From assembly GCF_020740795.1 (NCBI RefSeq), contig NC_067302.1:338501-402500 (forward strand): DNA of 64,000 bases, written 5' to 3'. Within the stretch, counting starts at the first letter, position 1. Every line of letters starts with the position of its first letter. This DNA is from Apus apus. Its lineage: Eukaryota; Chordata; Aves; Apodiformes; Apodidae. Below the pieces are notes generated by a model. It ran no database searches. It was not told the DNA's origin and worked only from the letters and a program-made list of their open reading frames with translations. Shown one piece after another: positions 54,901 to 64,000 of the stretch. Both the position numbers and the translations under genes were made by a program.

Positions 54901-56749
54901 GTATTTGAGAAGGAGCAGGCTACTTTCTCCCACTTCACCCTCAAAACTCACTTTCTTAGTAATTTCAAGAATAGCTTCCGCCCACAAACTGTAAGAAACA
55001 AAAAGGTTAGAACAGAAGTTGCTGTACAGCCTTATCCCTAGCGAAGTTGTCACCACAGAATGGTTGTTGGAATGGACCTCTGACATCCATCTGGTCCAAC
55101 CCCCCTGCTCAAGCAGGGCCACCTAGAGCCAGTTGTCCAGGATCATGTCCAGAGGGCTTTTGAATATCTTCAGTGATGTGGAGACTCCACAACCTCTCTG
55201 GACAACTTGTTCCAGTGCTCAGTCACTCTCAATAAAAGTGTTCCCCGATGTTCAGATGGAGCCTCCTGTGTTCCAGTTTGTGCCCATGGCCTCAGGCCCT
55301 GGCACTGGACATCACCAAGAAGGGCCTGGCTCAGTCTTCTTTCCACCATAGAATCATTAAATTGTTCAGGTTGGAAAAGGCCTGTGAGATCATCCAGTCC
55401 AGCCTTTAAGCCGTGTTTCAGATACTTGAACACATGTATGAGATTCCCCCCTGAGCCTTGTCTTCTCCAGGCTGAACAGTCCCAGCTCTCTTGGCGTTTT
55501 CTCAAATGAGAGATGCTCCAATCCTTGAATCATCTCTTTTTGCCCTCTGTTGAACTCTCCAGTATGACCCCGTGTCTTATGTACTGGGGAGCTCAGCACT
55601 GGACACAGCAATCCAGAGAAGTGTCTGGAGGGGAAGGTTCACTTCCCTCCACCTGCTGCCTGTGCTTTGCCTAATGCAGCTCAGGACAGTACTCACCTTC
55701 TGTGCAGCAAGGGTATGTGTTCCTTGTGTTCAACCTGGTGTCCACCAGGGCCTCCAGCTTCTTTTCTACCAAGCAGCTTTCCAGCTAGGTGGCCTCCAGC
55801 ATGTTCTGGTTCCAAGGCTTGTTCTTCCCCAGTGGCAGGACTTTGCACTTCTCCTTGTTGGACTGCTTTTAGTTCCTGTCAGCTCATCTCTCCAGCCTGT
55901 TGAGGTCCCTCTGGGTGGTGGTGTGACTCTCTGGCCTGGCTGCCTCTCCTCCCAGTTCTGTGTCATCTGCAAACTTGCTGGGGCTGCAGATCACTGCTGG
56001 TGCTTGGCCTGCCCCCATCCTGTCATGGGGAGAGGGAGGGCAGTGGGGCAGGCAGCTGTTGTGGCCAGAGTCTGTGTGCAGACTGTAGTGAAGGCAGAGC
56101 CATGGTCAGGTGGGCCTTGAGTGTGTGGATCCCACACTGTGGACTGGATCATCCCTGGACTTAACTGTTTCATACTGTGAAAACATCAGCCTGTAGGGCG
56201 AAGTCAGCAGTCAGCATTTTAACTTCTCTCTCTGCCTCCAACCTGCATCACAGCAAAGCTGGCTTAAGGGTGGGAGACAAAGTAAGGAAATGGCATTTTT
56301 TGCACTCACAAATTAGGAATGTCCATTGGAGATGAGGTTTCTTGTTTTATTTGCACACCAGAGGGATTCAGCAGACTCAAGTCAGGACTGCAGAACCCAA
56401 GCTGGTTGCTTTTGAAACAAGAAACCAACATAGTGCTTATACTGGTGTTTTGAAGTTCACTTGTAGTTCCACTGTGCTGTGTCTGTTGCTCTGGCTCTGC
56501 ACAGTGTATGTCCTGGTACTACATGCTGGAGAAGGGGGAAATTGCTATTGAGCTCTTGAAACTGGTATGTACTGTCTTCTGGCTCTTGCCCTTCTTAACT
56601 CCTTGTTTCCTCTCTGTCGTTCCCAGGAAAGTCGGGATGGTCGTGTGGACAGCTGGAGAAATTTCCAGGCAAATACAAAGGGGAAGAAAGAAAAGAAGAA
56701 CAGGACCTTCCTGAGACCTCCCAAAGTAAAAATGGAGCAGCGTGAATGA
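42968..56749 (+). CDS. DNAJC8: DnaJ homolog subfamily C member 8, 9 coding exons
   Basis: Nuclear J-protein (SPF31) associated with the spliceosome; the J domain stimulates Hsp70-type partners. Coding exons: 42968-43033, 44079-44180, 45583-45639, 47812-47878, 48489-48583, 49459-49530, 50954-51045, 51983-52058 and 56627-56749. All junctions are GT-AG and in phase, totalling 249 residues against about 253 in human by memory. The J domain spans roughly residues 51-118 (starting [20 protein letters not shown]), with the catalytic HPD at 81-83. It is followed by a long charged, Lys/Glu/Arg-rich helical tail (about 130-209) and a basic C-terminus (KGKKEKKNR) that fits a nuclear signal. The N-terminal Ala/Gly leader is a few residues shorter than in mammals. 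The last intron (4.6 kb) is packed with CR1 pieces. The start ATG has a GCG before it and G at +4 and lies 20 bp after an NRF1-type site. Confidence 0.97.
45683..45915 (-). mobile_element. CR1 LINE 3' fragment in DNAJC8 intron 3
   Basis: A well preserved minus-strand CR1 end: GAGTTGGAAGGGACCC, ATCATCCAGTCCCACCCC, CATGGGCAGGGACACCTCCC, GGTTGCTCCAAGCCCC and TTTCCTCCTGATCTCTAACC. It begins 43 bp after exon 3, close to the splice donor. Confidence 0.92.
47268..47632 (+). mobile_element. CR1 LINE 3' fragment in DNAJC8 intron 3, sense orientation
   Basis: Reads in CR1 forward order: CATCTCCCTGATGAGGAAAGG, TTTAACCTGGAGAAGCC, GAAAAACTTCTTTACAGTGAG, GGTTGGACTAGATGATC and an ATTCGGTGATTCTGTGAT tail. 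It is the only CR1 in DNAJC8 oriented with the gene. Its 3' end is 180 bp before exon 4. Confidence 0.92.
49740..49872 (-). mobile_element. Short CR1 LINE 3' fragment in DNAJC8 intron 6
   Basis: GAAGGGACCTTGAAGGTCATC, TAGTTCCAACTCTTCCTGC and CAGGGACACCTCCCACTA match the CR1 3' end on the minus strand. It lies 90 bp before a second CR1 of a different subfamily type. Confidence 0.8.
49958..50085 (-). mobile_element. Second CR1 LINE 3' fragment in DNAJC8 intron 6
   Basis: Begins with the tail ATAGAATCATAGAATCATC, then AAGGTTGAAAAAGACCTTC and ATCAAGTCCAATCTTCCACC. This wording differs from the neighbouring copy and matches the one at 53.0 kb, so at least two CR1 subfamilies are present. The far edge is uncertain. 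Confidence 0.82.
51119..51280 (-). mobile_element. CR1 LINE 3' fragment in DNAJC8 intron 7
   Basis: CACAGAATCTTAGAAAAG, AAGTTGGAGCAGACC, GAGATCATCTTGTCCAGCC and ATTCCACCACTTCTCTGGG follow CR1 order on the minus strand. It is an older, more diverged copy starting about 75 bp after exon 7. Confidence 0.8.
53003..53456 (-). mobile_element. CR1 LINE fragment in DNAJC8 intron 8
   Basis: A long, well preserved minus-strand copy: AAGGTTGGAAAAGACTTTC, ATCAAGTCCAACCATCCACC, GGGCAGCCTGTTCCAAGG, TCTCCAGGCTGAACAGCCCC and GCCCTTCTCTGCACTG. It belongs to the subfamily type with CAACCCCCAACCACTAAACC. Confidence 0.93.
53640..54375 (-). mobile_element. Longest CR1 LINE fragment in the window, DNAJC8 intron 8
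   Basis: Starts with the tail CATAGAATCATAGAATGG and continues about 735 bp through the CR1 3'UTR into the end of ORF2, ending near GGGATTGCCCTGATCCAGG. It shares subfamily wording (CATGGGCAGGGACACCTCCC) with the copy at 45.7 kb. Frames in either direction here are CR1, not host, coding sequence. Confidence 0.93.
55050..55338 (-). mobile_element. CR1 LINE 3' fragment in DNAJC8 intron 8
   Basis: CACAGAATGGTTGTTGGAATG, GGTCCAACCCCCCTGCTC, GCCAGTTGTCCAGGATCATG and AACCTCTCTGGACAACTTG mark a further CR1 subfamily type on the minus strand. It adjoins the next copy almost directly. Confidence 0.9.
55346..55990 (-). mobile_element. CR1 LINE fragment in DNAJC8 intron 8
   Basis: Starts with ACCATAGAATCATTAAATTG, then AGGTTGGAAAAGGCCTG and ATCATCCAGTCCAGCC, and runs into ORF2-derived sequence (GGCAGGACTTTGCACTTCTCC and TGTGTCATCTGCAAACTTGC). 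The plus-strand open frame of 182 codons at 55572-56120 is antisense CR1 plus flank. Confidence 0.9.
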
Positions 56750-57410
56750 TTCTGGCAGCACTGCCCAAGTGCAGCTTCTCAGTCCCCTCCCTGCTTTTAA
56801 GGACTCATTGGCACCTAGAGTAAGAATTGCTTTTCAGTAGACTGTTTGTTTCCTGTACAATTATCAGTCAAAGTATTTTTTGTACTCTGTCTGTTTGAAC
56901 TAGGGCCATAGTATGAGCTCAGCCAGGAACCCGCTACATGTAGAACACTTGGCTTAGGAAGGTCCCTGCCATTCTTGCTGTCCTGTTTGTCTGCTGCCCT
57001 GTAACTTGATGTTTTGTACTTCACAGATTGTGCTGTTTCACCACTTCCATTTCTAGTTTGAGAGCTGAACAAAGTATTGGAAAGGGTTCTGTACCTTTCC
57101 AGATACCATCTTTCTCAGCAAGTTCTGCTTCAAGGAGGTCCAAACTGACTCTGGGAACCTGCTTCCAGCACTGTGCAGTGCAGCTGAGCTGCAGTTAAAG
57201 TCCTGCAGCTCCTCACTGAACTGAGTGATGCTTGGAAGGACCCTTCCCTCAAGATCTGATTTCCAAAATAAAATCCCAGCTCTCAGGCTTAGACTTCTGT
57301 TAAACTCAGATCAACTGGGCACCTCTTGTAAAGGAAAAATAACTTCTCTTCATTAATAGTTAAGTTGCAATGGTCTGTATGTAAAATAAATTTTTACCCA
57401 AGTTACTTGT
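56750..57410 (+). other. DNAJC8: DNAJC8 3'UTR
   Basis: Follows the TGA at 56747-56749 with no further gene. It contains AATAAA at 57267-57272 and a second at 57385-57390, after which a T-rich stretch begins. The end is set by assuming use of the second hexamer. Confidence 0.7.
57385..57390 (+). terminator. DNAJC8: Main polyadenylation signal of DNAJC8
   Basis: AATAAA followed within 20-45 bp by a T10 run and a CTTCTTGG stretch, a typical downstream element. The hexamer at 57267-57272 is a weaker alternative without such an element. Confidence 0.7.
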
Positions 57411-60400
57411 TTTTTTTTTCTTCTTGGAATTATGCAGAAATACTGAATTCTTCTGCTCTTCAGTGTGAACACTTTCCCTGGTAAGGGTTTGCTGTCATCT
57501 CCAAGTGTGTTCTGACTTGAATTCTAAAGTGACAGTCCTGCAGCCTGACACCCAGGGGGAGAGGGAGAGGGCTCCTCTTCCCTGCATGCTGCCCAGGTGA
57601 TACAGATGTGCCAGAGTCTGTGCTGAAAACTGGGCTTGTTGCTGTGCCTCTGGGGAGCATGGGTGGGTTGGGAGGACTTGTGAACCTCTTAGGAATATAA
57701 CTCCTCAGAGCTATGGGAGGAGCTCAGAGTCCTGAGTTTTGATTTTTAAAATCCCACTTTGTGTGTGTGAGTTTTTAAGAGATTCTCCAGAGTTGAGAAG
57801 CATTCCAAATGGAGTGTACTACAGATTCACATGTGCCTGGCAGACTCTTCTAGAGACCTTTCTGCAAACTCTTCCTACGTGCTGTGATGGCCATCCCCAT
57901 ACTTGGGTCCTGTGTGTAGCTGCTGCTGGGAAGATCCTGCTTGTTTCCCTCCTCACTGCCCTCATCCAGCTCCTTTCACTGACTTGCTGCCTCATGCACC
58001 CTCATCTTCAAATGGGTGCATCCTTGGTGCTGCCCTTTGTGTCTCAGGCACTGGTGAGGTCTCTACAGAAGGATTGATTCTGCTGCCCCTGAAGAGATTC
58101 CTCCATCTTCTGGAGTCTCAACTCAATTCTGTCTCTTCTGTTTCTGCCTGCTAGGGAGGAGCGACGTGATCAGGTTGTTGTTTACAAAACAGGTTTCTGC
58201 AGGAAGCAGCTCCCAAGGAAGGTAGTGGGACTTCAGGGAATCTGCTGAGAGGTGGCTGGTGTTCTCCACTGACTTGTTTGCTTCTTTTCCTCTCATGCAC
58301 TGGTCTGTGTGACCAGACGTAAACTGAAAAAACCTTCCCTAATCAAACTAAGGTACACTGGTGTTTTAAACATTAACTAGCTCTTAGAACAGTAGAAAAC
58401 AATTCCTCTTTTCTGTGTAAAACACAGGAATACAGTTTCTTTACCTTATTCATCAGGTATAACCAGCTAGATACGTAGCTTGAGGTAAACCTCAGAGGGC
58501 AAAACACATCTTAAAAAATAACACATTGGTGATGTCTAGGTGGCACACAAGAGCCAAAAAATAACTATCAGCAGACTGAAGTGGGCTGGCAGGTCTGGGA
58601 GATACTGAACTGTGCAGCATTGCTCAGCTCAGGCCCTGAAATTCCCTTTTGTTGGCAGAGCCTGATTCTCCAGTACAGGGGATGCTTTAGTAGGACACAA
58701 CTTCCTTGTCATGACGACGATTAGCCAGGTATTCTGGGAAAAATGTCAGTTAACTTTTGTGGTGCTGACCCTTAGATGTGATCTTTTCTGCTTCTTGGCT
58801 GTAAGAAACGAGCAGTGCTGGGCCGTGGCTTGGATGATAAGAGGATTTGTAAGCTCAGTCTTGCCCAGAGGACATGCTGTCCCTCTGCTTCTTGTTCCCT
58901 GTCCAAGTATTTTGGGCTTAGAGATCTGTCCCAGTCACTCTTGTCCCAGAATCCTTCCTTTTGGTACTGAAATACTGGTCTTTCTAGTAGTGTTTCCTTT
59001 CAGAGGGTGGAATGCCTTTGCTGACCCATAGTACTGACCTTTCAGATCTTTTCTTTACATTTTTTTCAGGTACTACAGGATGAGTCCTGTGAGAAGTTGA
59101 AAATGCTTATAAGACCCAGTTATGCTTCTGCTTCTCAGAGACGTGAGTTCATGAGAATTTGACCAGTGGAGTGGCTTACCCCTGGGTCTCCAGGAGTGCA
59201 GCCTGTGGCCAAAGCACCAAAGTACTAATCTTACAGGCTTCTGCAGTTTCACTTGATTTGTTCCACTGGTTATGTCTTGATTGGGGCAGCATAATGTGCA
59301 GCTTATGACAATGCTGTGTCATTGGCAATTTAGCTGTTGCTGTTTCCTTTTCTTTCTCTCCTGCCTATGATACTCCTCTAGGTCTGAATATGCAGCATTT
59401 CTCCTGTGTTATCTACTCAGCCAAGGCCTGTGAAGCTTCCCATCTGCCAGGAGGGCATGAGCAGCAGCCAGATCCCTGGTCCTTTGCTAGATATTTTTCT
59501 GCTCCACTGGTGGGAACCTGGGAGGTTAATTTTGATCCTTGTATTCAACCTTTGTAGAAGCAAACTGTTTTGAATTGCACTGAAACACACGCCAGGGCAG
59601 TGGGATGATTGAATGAAATGTTTCATTTCAAGAGGTAGAGATGTTGCAGAGAGAGAGATCTCCATGACTCCTTCCTCCTTGGAGCTCTTTTTGGGTCAGT
59701 GGTCCTCATAGACTAAACTATTTGTCCTTGACCTGCAGGGCAAGAAAGTACATTGGTGGGAATAAGGAGTATTTATTTCAGAAGGTAATAAATAGCTCCA
59801 GAGGCACCTTTCTCTAGGGTCTTGGCTTTGGTTTCTGTGGAAATAACTTGTTCTCGGTGTCCAGTTCCCACACAATGTACACGGGGTCTACCAGAGTCTG
59901 GCTCAGCTCCTTCCTGCTTTCTTGGAGTCCAGAGATCACTCCTGAAGTTCTTGGTTCCCTTCTGAGGCAGAGAGATTGCTTTTCCCTTCAGAGGCAGATT
60001 GCAAGGGTGTATCTCCTGTTCAGCAGCAGTGGGATGGGAAATGACCTTTTCAAGTGACTTGGTTTCTTGTGTCTGAAGACGGAAGAGATAAACTGCAACA
60101 GAAGCCTACTAATTTGTGGATTAAAATGGACAAGGTGCAGGACCTTTCTGTCTGGTTTTACTGGATAGTCTAGGGATGAGAATGGAGGATCTGCTGAGCA
60201 TGTAGACAGGCCTAGAACATTTCACTGGATGTTCAGCAGATTAGCAAAATACCATGAGGCAGAAAAACTTGAGAAAGGCTAGACCAAGTTGTGGCAGCTA
60301 TGGAAAGTCTGAGTGACCAGCCAGATCCTGATAAGGCATCAACTACTATGTTAGTTAACATTTATCTTAGTATGGCAGACATGGTGATGTGCTCCAAAAC

Positions 60401-61834
60401 AGTTGTCCACCCTTTCTCCTTGGGCAGTACCAACCCTTTGTTGTTGCATGTGATTTGTATTTCAGGACTGTACTTCTGGGGAATTAACTACAGCCAGCAG
60501 TGTTGGATAGAGGCATCCAAGTGGGAGAGATCAAGGGCCTGTGCTCTCCTCTTCCATAGGAGAGTTTATTTTGGTAGTCTTTCTCTGCTCTCTTGAAACA
60601 ACTGAAAATGGAGAGAAGCTGTGAGGGGTTGACCTTAGTGTAGGAAATTTCCCTCAGATAATGTTTGGCTGTTGCAGGGAGTTATCTAGAGCAGACAGGC
60701 TGTCTTGACTTCCTTTGCCCCTTGCTAGCTGCAAAGTGAGCAAGACCTCTCCTGCTTGGGCAGTTGAGTGCTGCAACTCACAAGAAGAAAAAGGGCATCA
60801 CCCCCTGTCTTGTGCACCAGCCCAGCATGCCCAGGCCCAACAGTGAGGAGCTGCCACAGCTGGGTGCAAAACCTTGGTTTTGTTTTCCAGAGCTGCTGGC
60901 AGTGCAGCTCCTGCCGCTGGGGGCTCCCGTGCCTTCAGCTCCAGGGGTATTTGCTCCTTGGAAGGTGAAGCTCTCACAGCCCTGGCTTCGTGTTGCTCAC
61001 AAAATGGGCAGATGCCTGGGAGTGCTGCTCCTCGTGGCTGGCCTCCCATCCTTCCTGCTCTGAGCTCAGTGTCACCGTGAGCACCACACACTCTTTAGAT
61101 AGATCTAGGATGTAGCTGAGCTGCCTGACTCCATCGTGAGGCTCAACAGCTTTCCTGCTAGGAAGCCTTCCTGTCACACCAGCCAGAGGGGCTCCCAGGG
61201 CAAGAATGGACAGGCACCTTGGTGCAACTGGGTCTTTCTTTTGTTGCAGGAGAACTCTTCCTTGGCCTATTCAGTGCCATTAAAATGGACTCTTCTGCTT
61301 TACTGGCCTCCCTTGCTCCCATTCCTATTCCCTTTCTGGGATATTCAGTTGCCCTACAACAGCAGGCAAGTCCAGACCTAGCATTAATATAAGCTGCAAA
61401 GACCTCAGTTTCACAGCCACTGCTGGATTCTCATTGAAGCAAACAATGATGTAACCTGAAAATAATCAGTGAGATTTATGTGTCATCCATGTTCTCAGGT
61501 CAGGGCAAACTGCTTCCTTTTCAAATGCTGGAAGTCCTTGTCTGGGCACTTCTGTAACAGTTTTTCTCAGTGGAACAGGGTTTGCAGGATGATGAGTTGG
61601 AGAGCACCTGCAAAGGAAAATAACTGGCTCATGTGCCAGTGCCATTGTTGCAATTCAACTCACAGAACTGAAATGTTTTGGGGAAGGACCTCTGTAGGTG
61701 GTTAGTTTGACTTTCTGTTTGAAGTGGGGCTGTCAGTAATGCTAGGTAAGGTCAGCTGTGGCTTTACCCAGCCAAGTGGTAAGGATGAGATCCTTGGCCC
61801 CCCTGGGTTCCTGTCCCAGGGATGCACAGCCCTT

Positions 61835-62000
61835 CTAGCAAAAATATTTCACTAATGTCCATCCTGACACCCTACACCCTAGTTTACACCCTACACCTAG
61901 TCTTACACCCTAGTTTGTGGTTGTTGCCCCTTGTCAAACTATTTGCTACTACTGAGGAGAGTTTGCTTCCCTCCTCTGCAACTCCTGTTCCAACAGCTGC
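61835..62000 (-). mobile_element. Very degraded CR1 LINE piece with local tandem expansion
   Basis: TTTCACTAATGTCCATCCTG, GTGGTTGTTGCCCCTTGTC and ACTACTGAGGAGAG correspond in order to the CR1 minus-strand 3' region. Between them, 61867-61914 consists of repeated ACACCCTA(G) units that replace the usual AACCTAAATCTCCCC block. Confidence 0.55.
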
Positions 62001-62168
62001 AGGCAGTGATCAGATTGTCCCTCCCAGTCCATGGTGGCAGCTCTGCCAGTGCCTCACTAGTTCTCCACATCCCTTTTGAGTTGCACACACTGCTCCAGGT
62101 GCAGCATCACCAGAACGAAGCAGAGAGGATACTAACTGTCCTCATTCTGCTGGCCATGCTCCTCTCTC

Positions 62169-62233
62169 CTGGTTTGAGCCAGGATGAAGCCAATTTTCCT
62201 TTTCCTGATTGGCTTCATCCTGGCTCAAACCAG
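62169..62233. repeat. Perfect 25-bp inverted repeat with 15-bp spacer
   Basis: Left arm 62169-62193 and right arm 62209-62233 are exact reverse complements over 25 bp, and pairing fails at the next base on the outside. The spacer is T/C-rich on the plus strand. Each arm also begins or ends with a small internal palindrome (CTGG...CCAG). It would fold as a 65-nt hairpin in RNA or a cruciform in DNA. Confidence 0.95.
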
Positions 62234-62836
62234 TACATCCTCCTAGTATAGTCTAGCTTTCCTTACTCACAGGAGCACTCTGGCAACCTTCACTGTTGAA
62301 GAAGGCCATAGTTAAACTGGTGCAACTTTGCTGTTTGGTTGGGAAATGGGGGTGTTTGCTGCTGCATTTTGCAGTTGGGTGTCTGGAAGGCTTAGATGGG
62401 GAAACTACAGGATGTCCAACAGCCAGTTCCTTCTGATAGCAGTGCAGGTTGTGTGTCTTCTGATGCATTTTCAACATGCTTTTGTGCACTGACCAGCTGT
62501 GAGAGCCTAGCCCTTGAGGGCTGTCCCAAACCTCACACCTCCTTCCTTGCAGAAACCAGTGCTGGTTCTGAACAGCAAAGAAAACCTAACAGCATTTCCT
62601 TTTTGAACAACTGTTGGTGAATAAAGAGAGCAGACAGAAACGTGTTATTTCTTGCTATGTCATGAGCGATTCAGGTGGATGTTATGCCCATGACATAAGT
62701 GGTGCCAGTGCCACAGGACTCATCTGGGGAAATCCCATGACAAACCTGAGCAGAGCAACGCCAGAGCTGCTGCCCTGGGACTGCTGCAGCCAGAGGGGCT
62801 GGGTCCCCCAGCTGTCCATCCACGCTTTCTTCCTAG

Positions 62837-63041
62837 GCTGAAGGAGCACAGGAACCGAGGAGGGTTTATAACGCTGCAAAGAGGGCAAGGAAAGTAGCTG
62901 CTACAGCTGAGAATATTGTTCTGGCTACAGTTTTCCGGTACGGCGACTCAGCACAGGCTCCTCCTGAGGTTCTGCCCCGCTGCCGCAAATCTCCACCTCT
63001 GCTGGAAGGGTTTGAACGAGCACTCGCCAAGGTGCTGGAAG
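62837..63041 (+). other. Unassigned exon-like open segment
   Basis: A pyrimidine-rich tract ending in TTCCTAG precedes an open frame of 68 codons plus one base, followed by GAAG|GTAAC. The frame has no internal ATG near its start, and an in-frame TAG lies in the acceptor itself, so it would be an internal exon. It encodes a basic, alanine-rich stretch (RRVYNAAKRARKVAATAEN, then VLEG at the end). I recognise no family. The minus strand is also open here, so coding status is unproven. Confidence 0.2.
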
Positions 63042-64000
63042 GTAACGACCAGCCCAGAGGAGGGATCTGCCAGGGGCGCTGGGCCCCTCGCTGAGCCCAG
63101 ACCCCTTCTGCCTCAGGGCTGTGGGGCACCGGGTGACACCAGAGGTGACAAGCCCCGGGCCAGCACCACAGGCACTGCCGCTGTTCCCTGCCGCCGCCAG
63201 CTTCAGGAAGGGCCACAGGAGTCAGGGTCAAGCTCCAGGGCGCAGCCGGGGCACATCCGAGACTGTGACAAGTGCCAAGAGGGAAGTGAGTCACCTGCAG
63301 TGAGCACGGCGCCCTCCTTCCCTCCCAGCCGCATCCCCGAGCACCGACTGTCCGGCTGCTGCTCTCCCTGCAGGACGGACTTGCAGGCTGGGGTCTGCTG
63401 GGCTGCGAGCTCGGTGGCCCTGAGGTAAGAGGCTCCTTTTCCTTCCACTTGCTCTCCTGGTGTGCTGGCCTCCTCCCCAAGCTCCACGGGCTCCTTCTGT
63501 ATCTGGGTGTCTCCTGACACAGGCTGGCTGCTTGTCTCCCCTGGATCTCTGAGCTGTGGCATCTCAGGCAACTCCAGGGGCTCCAGAGCCATCCTCATCC
63601 CCCCATCCGGACGTGCTGGGAACACAGGCTTGCTGCCCGTGCCCGCTGAGCAGGGCAAGGTGCACCGTGATAGCATGAGCCAGGCTGGGGCTGCCATTGC
63701 CTCTGGGGCAGTGGGGAGGGAGGTTGCCCTTGTCTGGCTCCTGCCCCACCTCTGGGTGGCAAGAACAACCCTGGCTTTGCTGGGACACTGCAAGTGGGGT
63801 GAGGAGCCCTGCCATGGACCTTCCTCCTGAAGGGGCAGCGCTCGGAGCCTCTCGGCCAGCCCAGGTCCCGCATCCAGCTGGTGTGTGGCTCTGGCGCTTG
63901 CTCTGCCAGGCTGAGGCAGAGGGACAGGGCAGAGCCTGCCCTGGGGACATCGCTGCCGGGATGTGACCTCTGCAGCCTGGAGCAGCAGGAGCAGCAGGAG
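63042..64000. other. GC-rich end of window with overlapping open frames, unassigned
   Basis: Open frames of 90-200 codons overlap on both strands, which points to composition and not to a clear gene. A minus-strand stretch from about 63645 to 63440 has an acceptor-like CCTGCTCAG before it and reads as acidic, disordered sequence (Glu/Pro/Gln-rich). It may be an exon of a gene that continues past the window, but I cannot name it. Confidence 0.25.

Larger units (their letters stand above)
57420..62830. other. Intergenic stretch downstream of DNAJC8
   Basis: No gene recognised. Open frames stay near or below 110 codons and occur on both strands. A polypyrimidine-AG acceptor-like site at about 61250 precedes an open stretch, but no partner exon or family match is visible. 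An old CR1 piece and a perfect inverted repeat lie at 61.8-62.2 kb and are listed separately. Confidence 0.5.

Noticed and set aside
55572-56120. 182-codon plus-strand frame
   Set aside because: Most of it is the reverse complement of CR1 sequence. It has no host gene similarity and lies inside DNAJC8 intron 8.
61240-61381. Possible exon after a strong acceptor-like site (CTTTTGTTGCAG)
   Set aside because: The following frame is open and hydrophobic but has only a weak donor and ends in a stop soon after. There is no second signal in its favour.
62866-63480. 204-codon minus-strand frame ending in a hydrophobic stretch
   Set aside because: It overlaps open frames on the other strand in GC-rich DNA, lacks recognisable domains and shows no promoter. 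The hydrophobic end is the reverse of the plus-strand exon candidate.
1-64000. CRISPR arrays, tRNA or rRNA genes, bacterial operons, integrated viral genes
   Set aside because: None seen. The tandem repeats present are minisatellites or microsatellites, and all recognised mobile elements are CR1 LINE fragments. No intact viral frame or LTR pair was noticed by eye.

Overview
The window reads as vertebrate nuclear DNA, almost certainly from a bird. It has intron-containing genes with GT-AG splice sites, CpG-island promoters, and many truncated CR1 LINE copies ending in the typical CR1 3' tail (CCTTCCAACCC followed by ATGATTCTATGA-like 8-mers). There are no operons, tRNA genes, rRNA genes or CRISPR arrays. 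The species cannot be named from the sequence alone.

Three protein-coding genes can be assembled exon by exon with intact frames. HNRNPR lies on the minus strand: its coding exons run from 27547 down to 11646, and a 5'UTR exon lies in a CpG island near 33.7 kb. It encodes a 633-residue hnRNP R. ATP5IF1 is also on the minus strand (42601 down to 41876, three exons, 115 residues) and encodes the mitochondrial ATP synthase inhibitory factor. DNAJC8 is on the plus strand (42968 to 56749, nine coding exons, 249 residues) and encodes a spliceosome-associated J-protein. ATP5IF1 and DNAJC8 are head to head. Their start codons are 366 bp apart across a shared CpG island holding two palindromic NRF1-type sites and two GTCACGTG E-boxes.

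Layout: 1-10.3 kb is AT-rich with no recognised gene and two old CR1 pieces. About 10.3-33.8 kb is HNRNPR, whose introns are nearly free of transposons. 33.0-34.5 kb is the HNRNPR CpG island, with signs of a short divergent plus-strand transcript. 34.5-41.7 kb is intergenic with one CR1 fragment that still shows a reverse-transcriptase remnant. 41.7-57.4 kb is the ATP5IF1/DNAJC8 pair; the DNAJC8 introns carry about nine CR1 pieces, nearly all antisense. 57.4-64.0 kb is intergenic or unassigned, becoming GC-rich at the end, with a 25-bp perfect inverted repeat and one exon-like open segment I cannot name.

The genes are housekeeping in type: RNA binding and splicing (HNRNPR, DNAJC8) and mitochondrial energy control (ATP5IF1). 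I found no convincing new multi-gene system. The items most worth checking are the symmetric bidirectional promoter, the perfect hairpin at 62.2 kb, the possible divergent transcript at 34 kb, and two unassigned exon-like segments.
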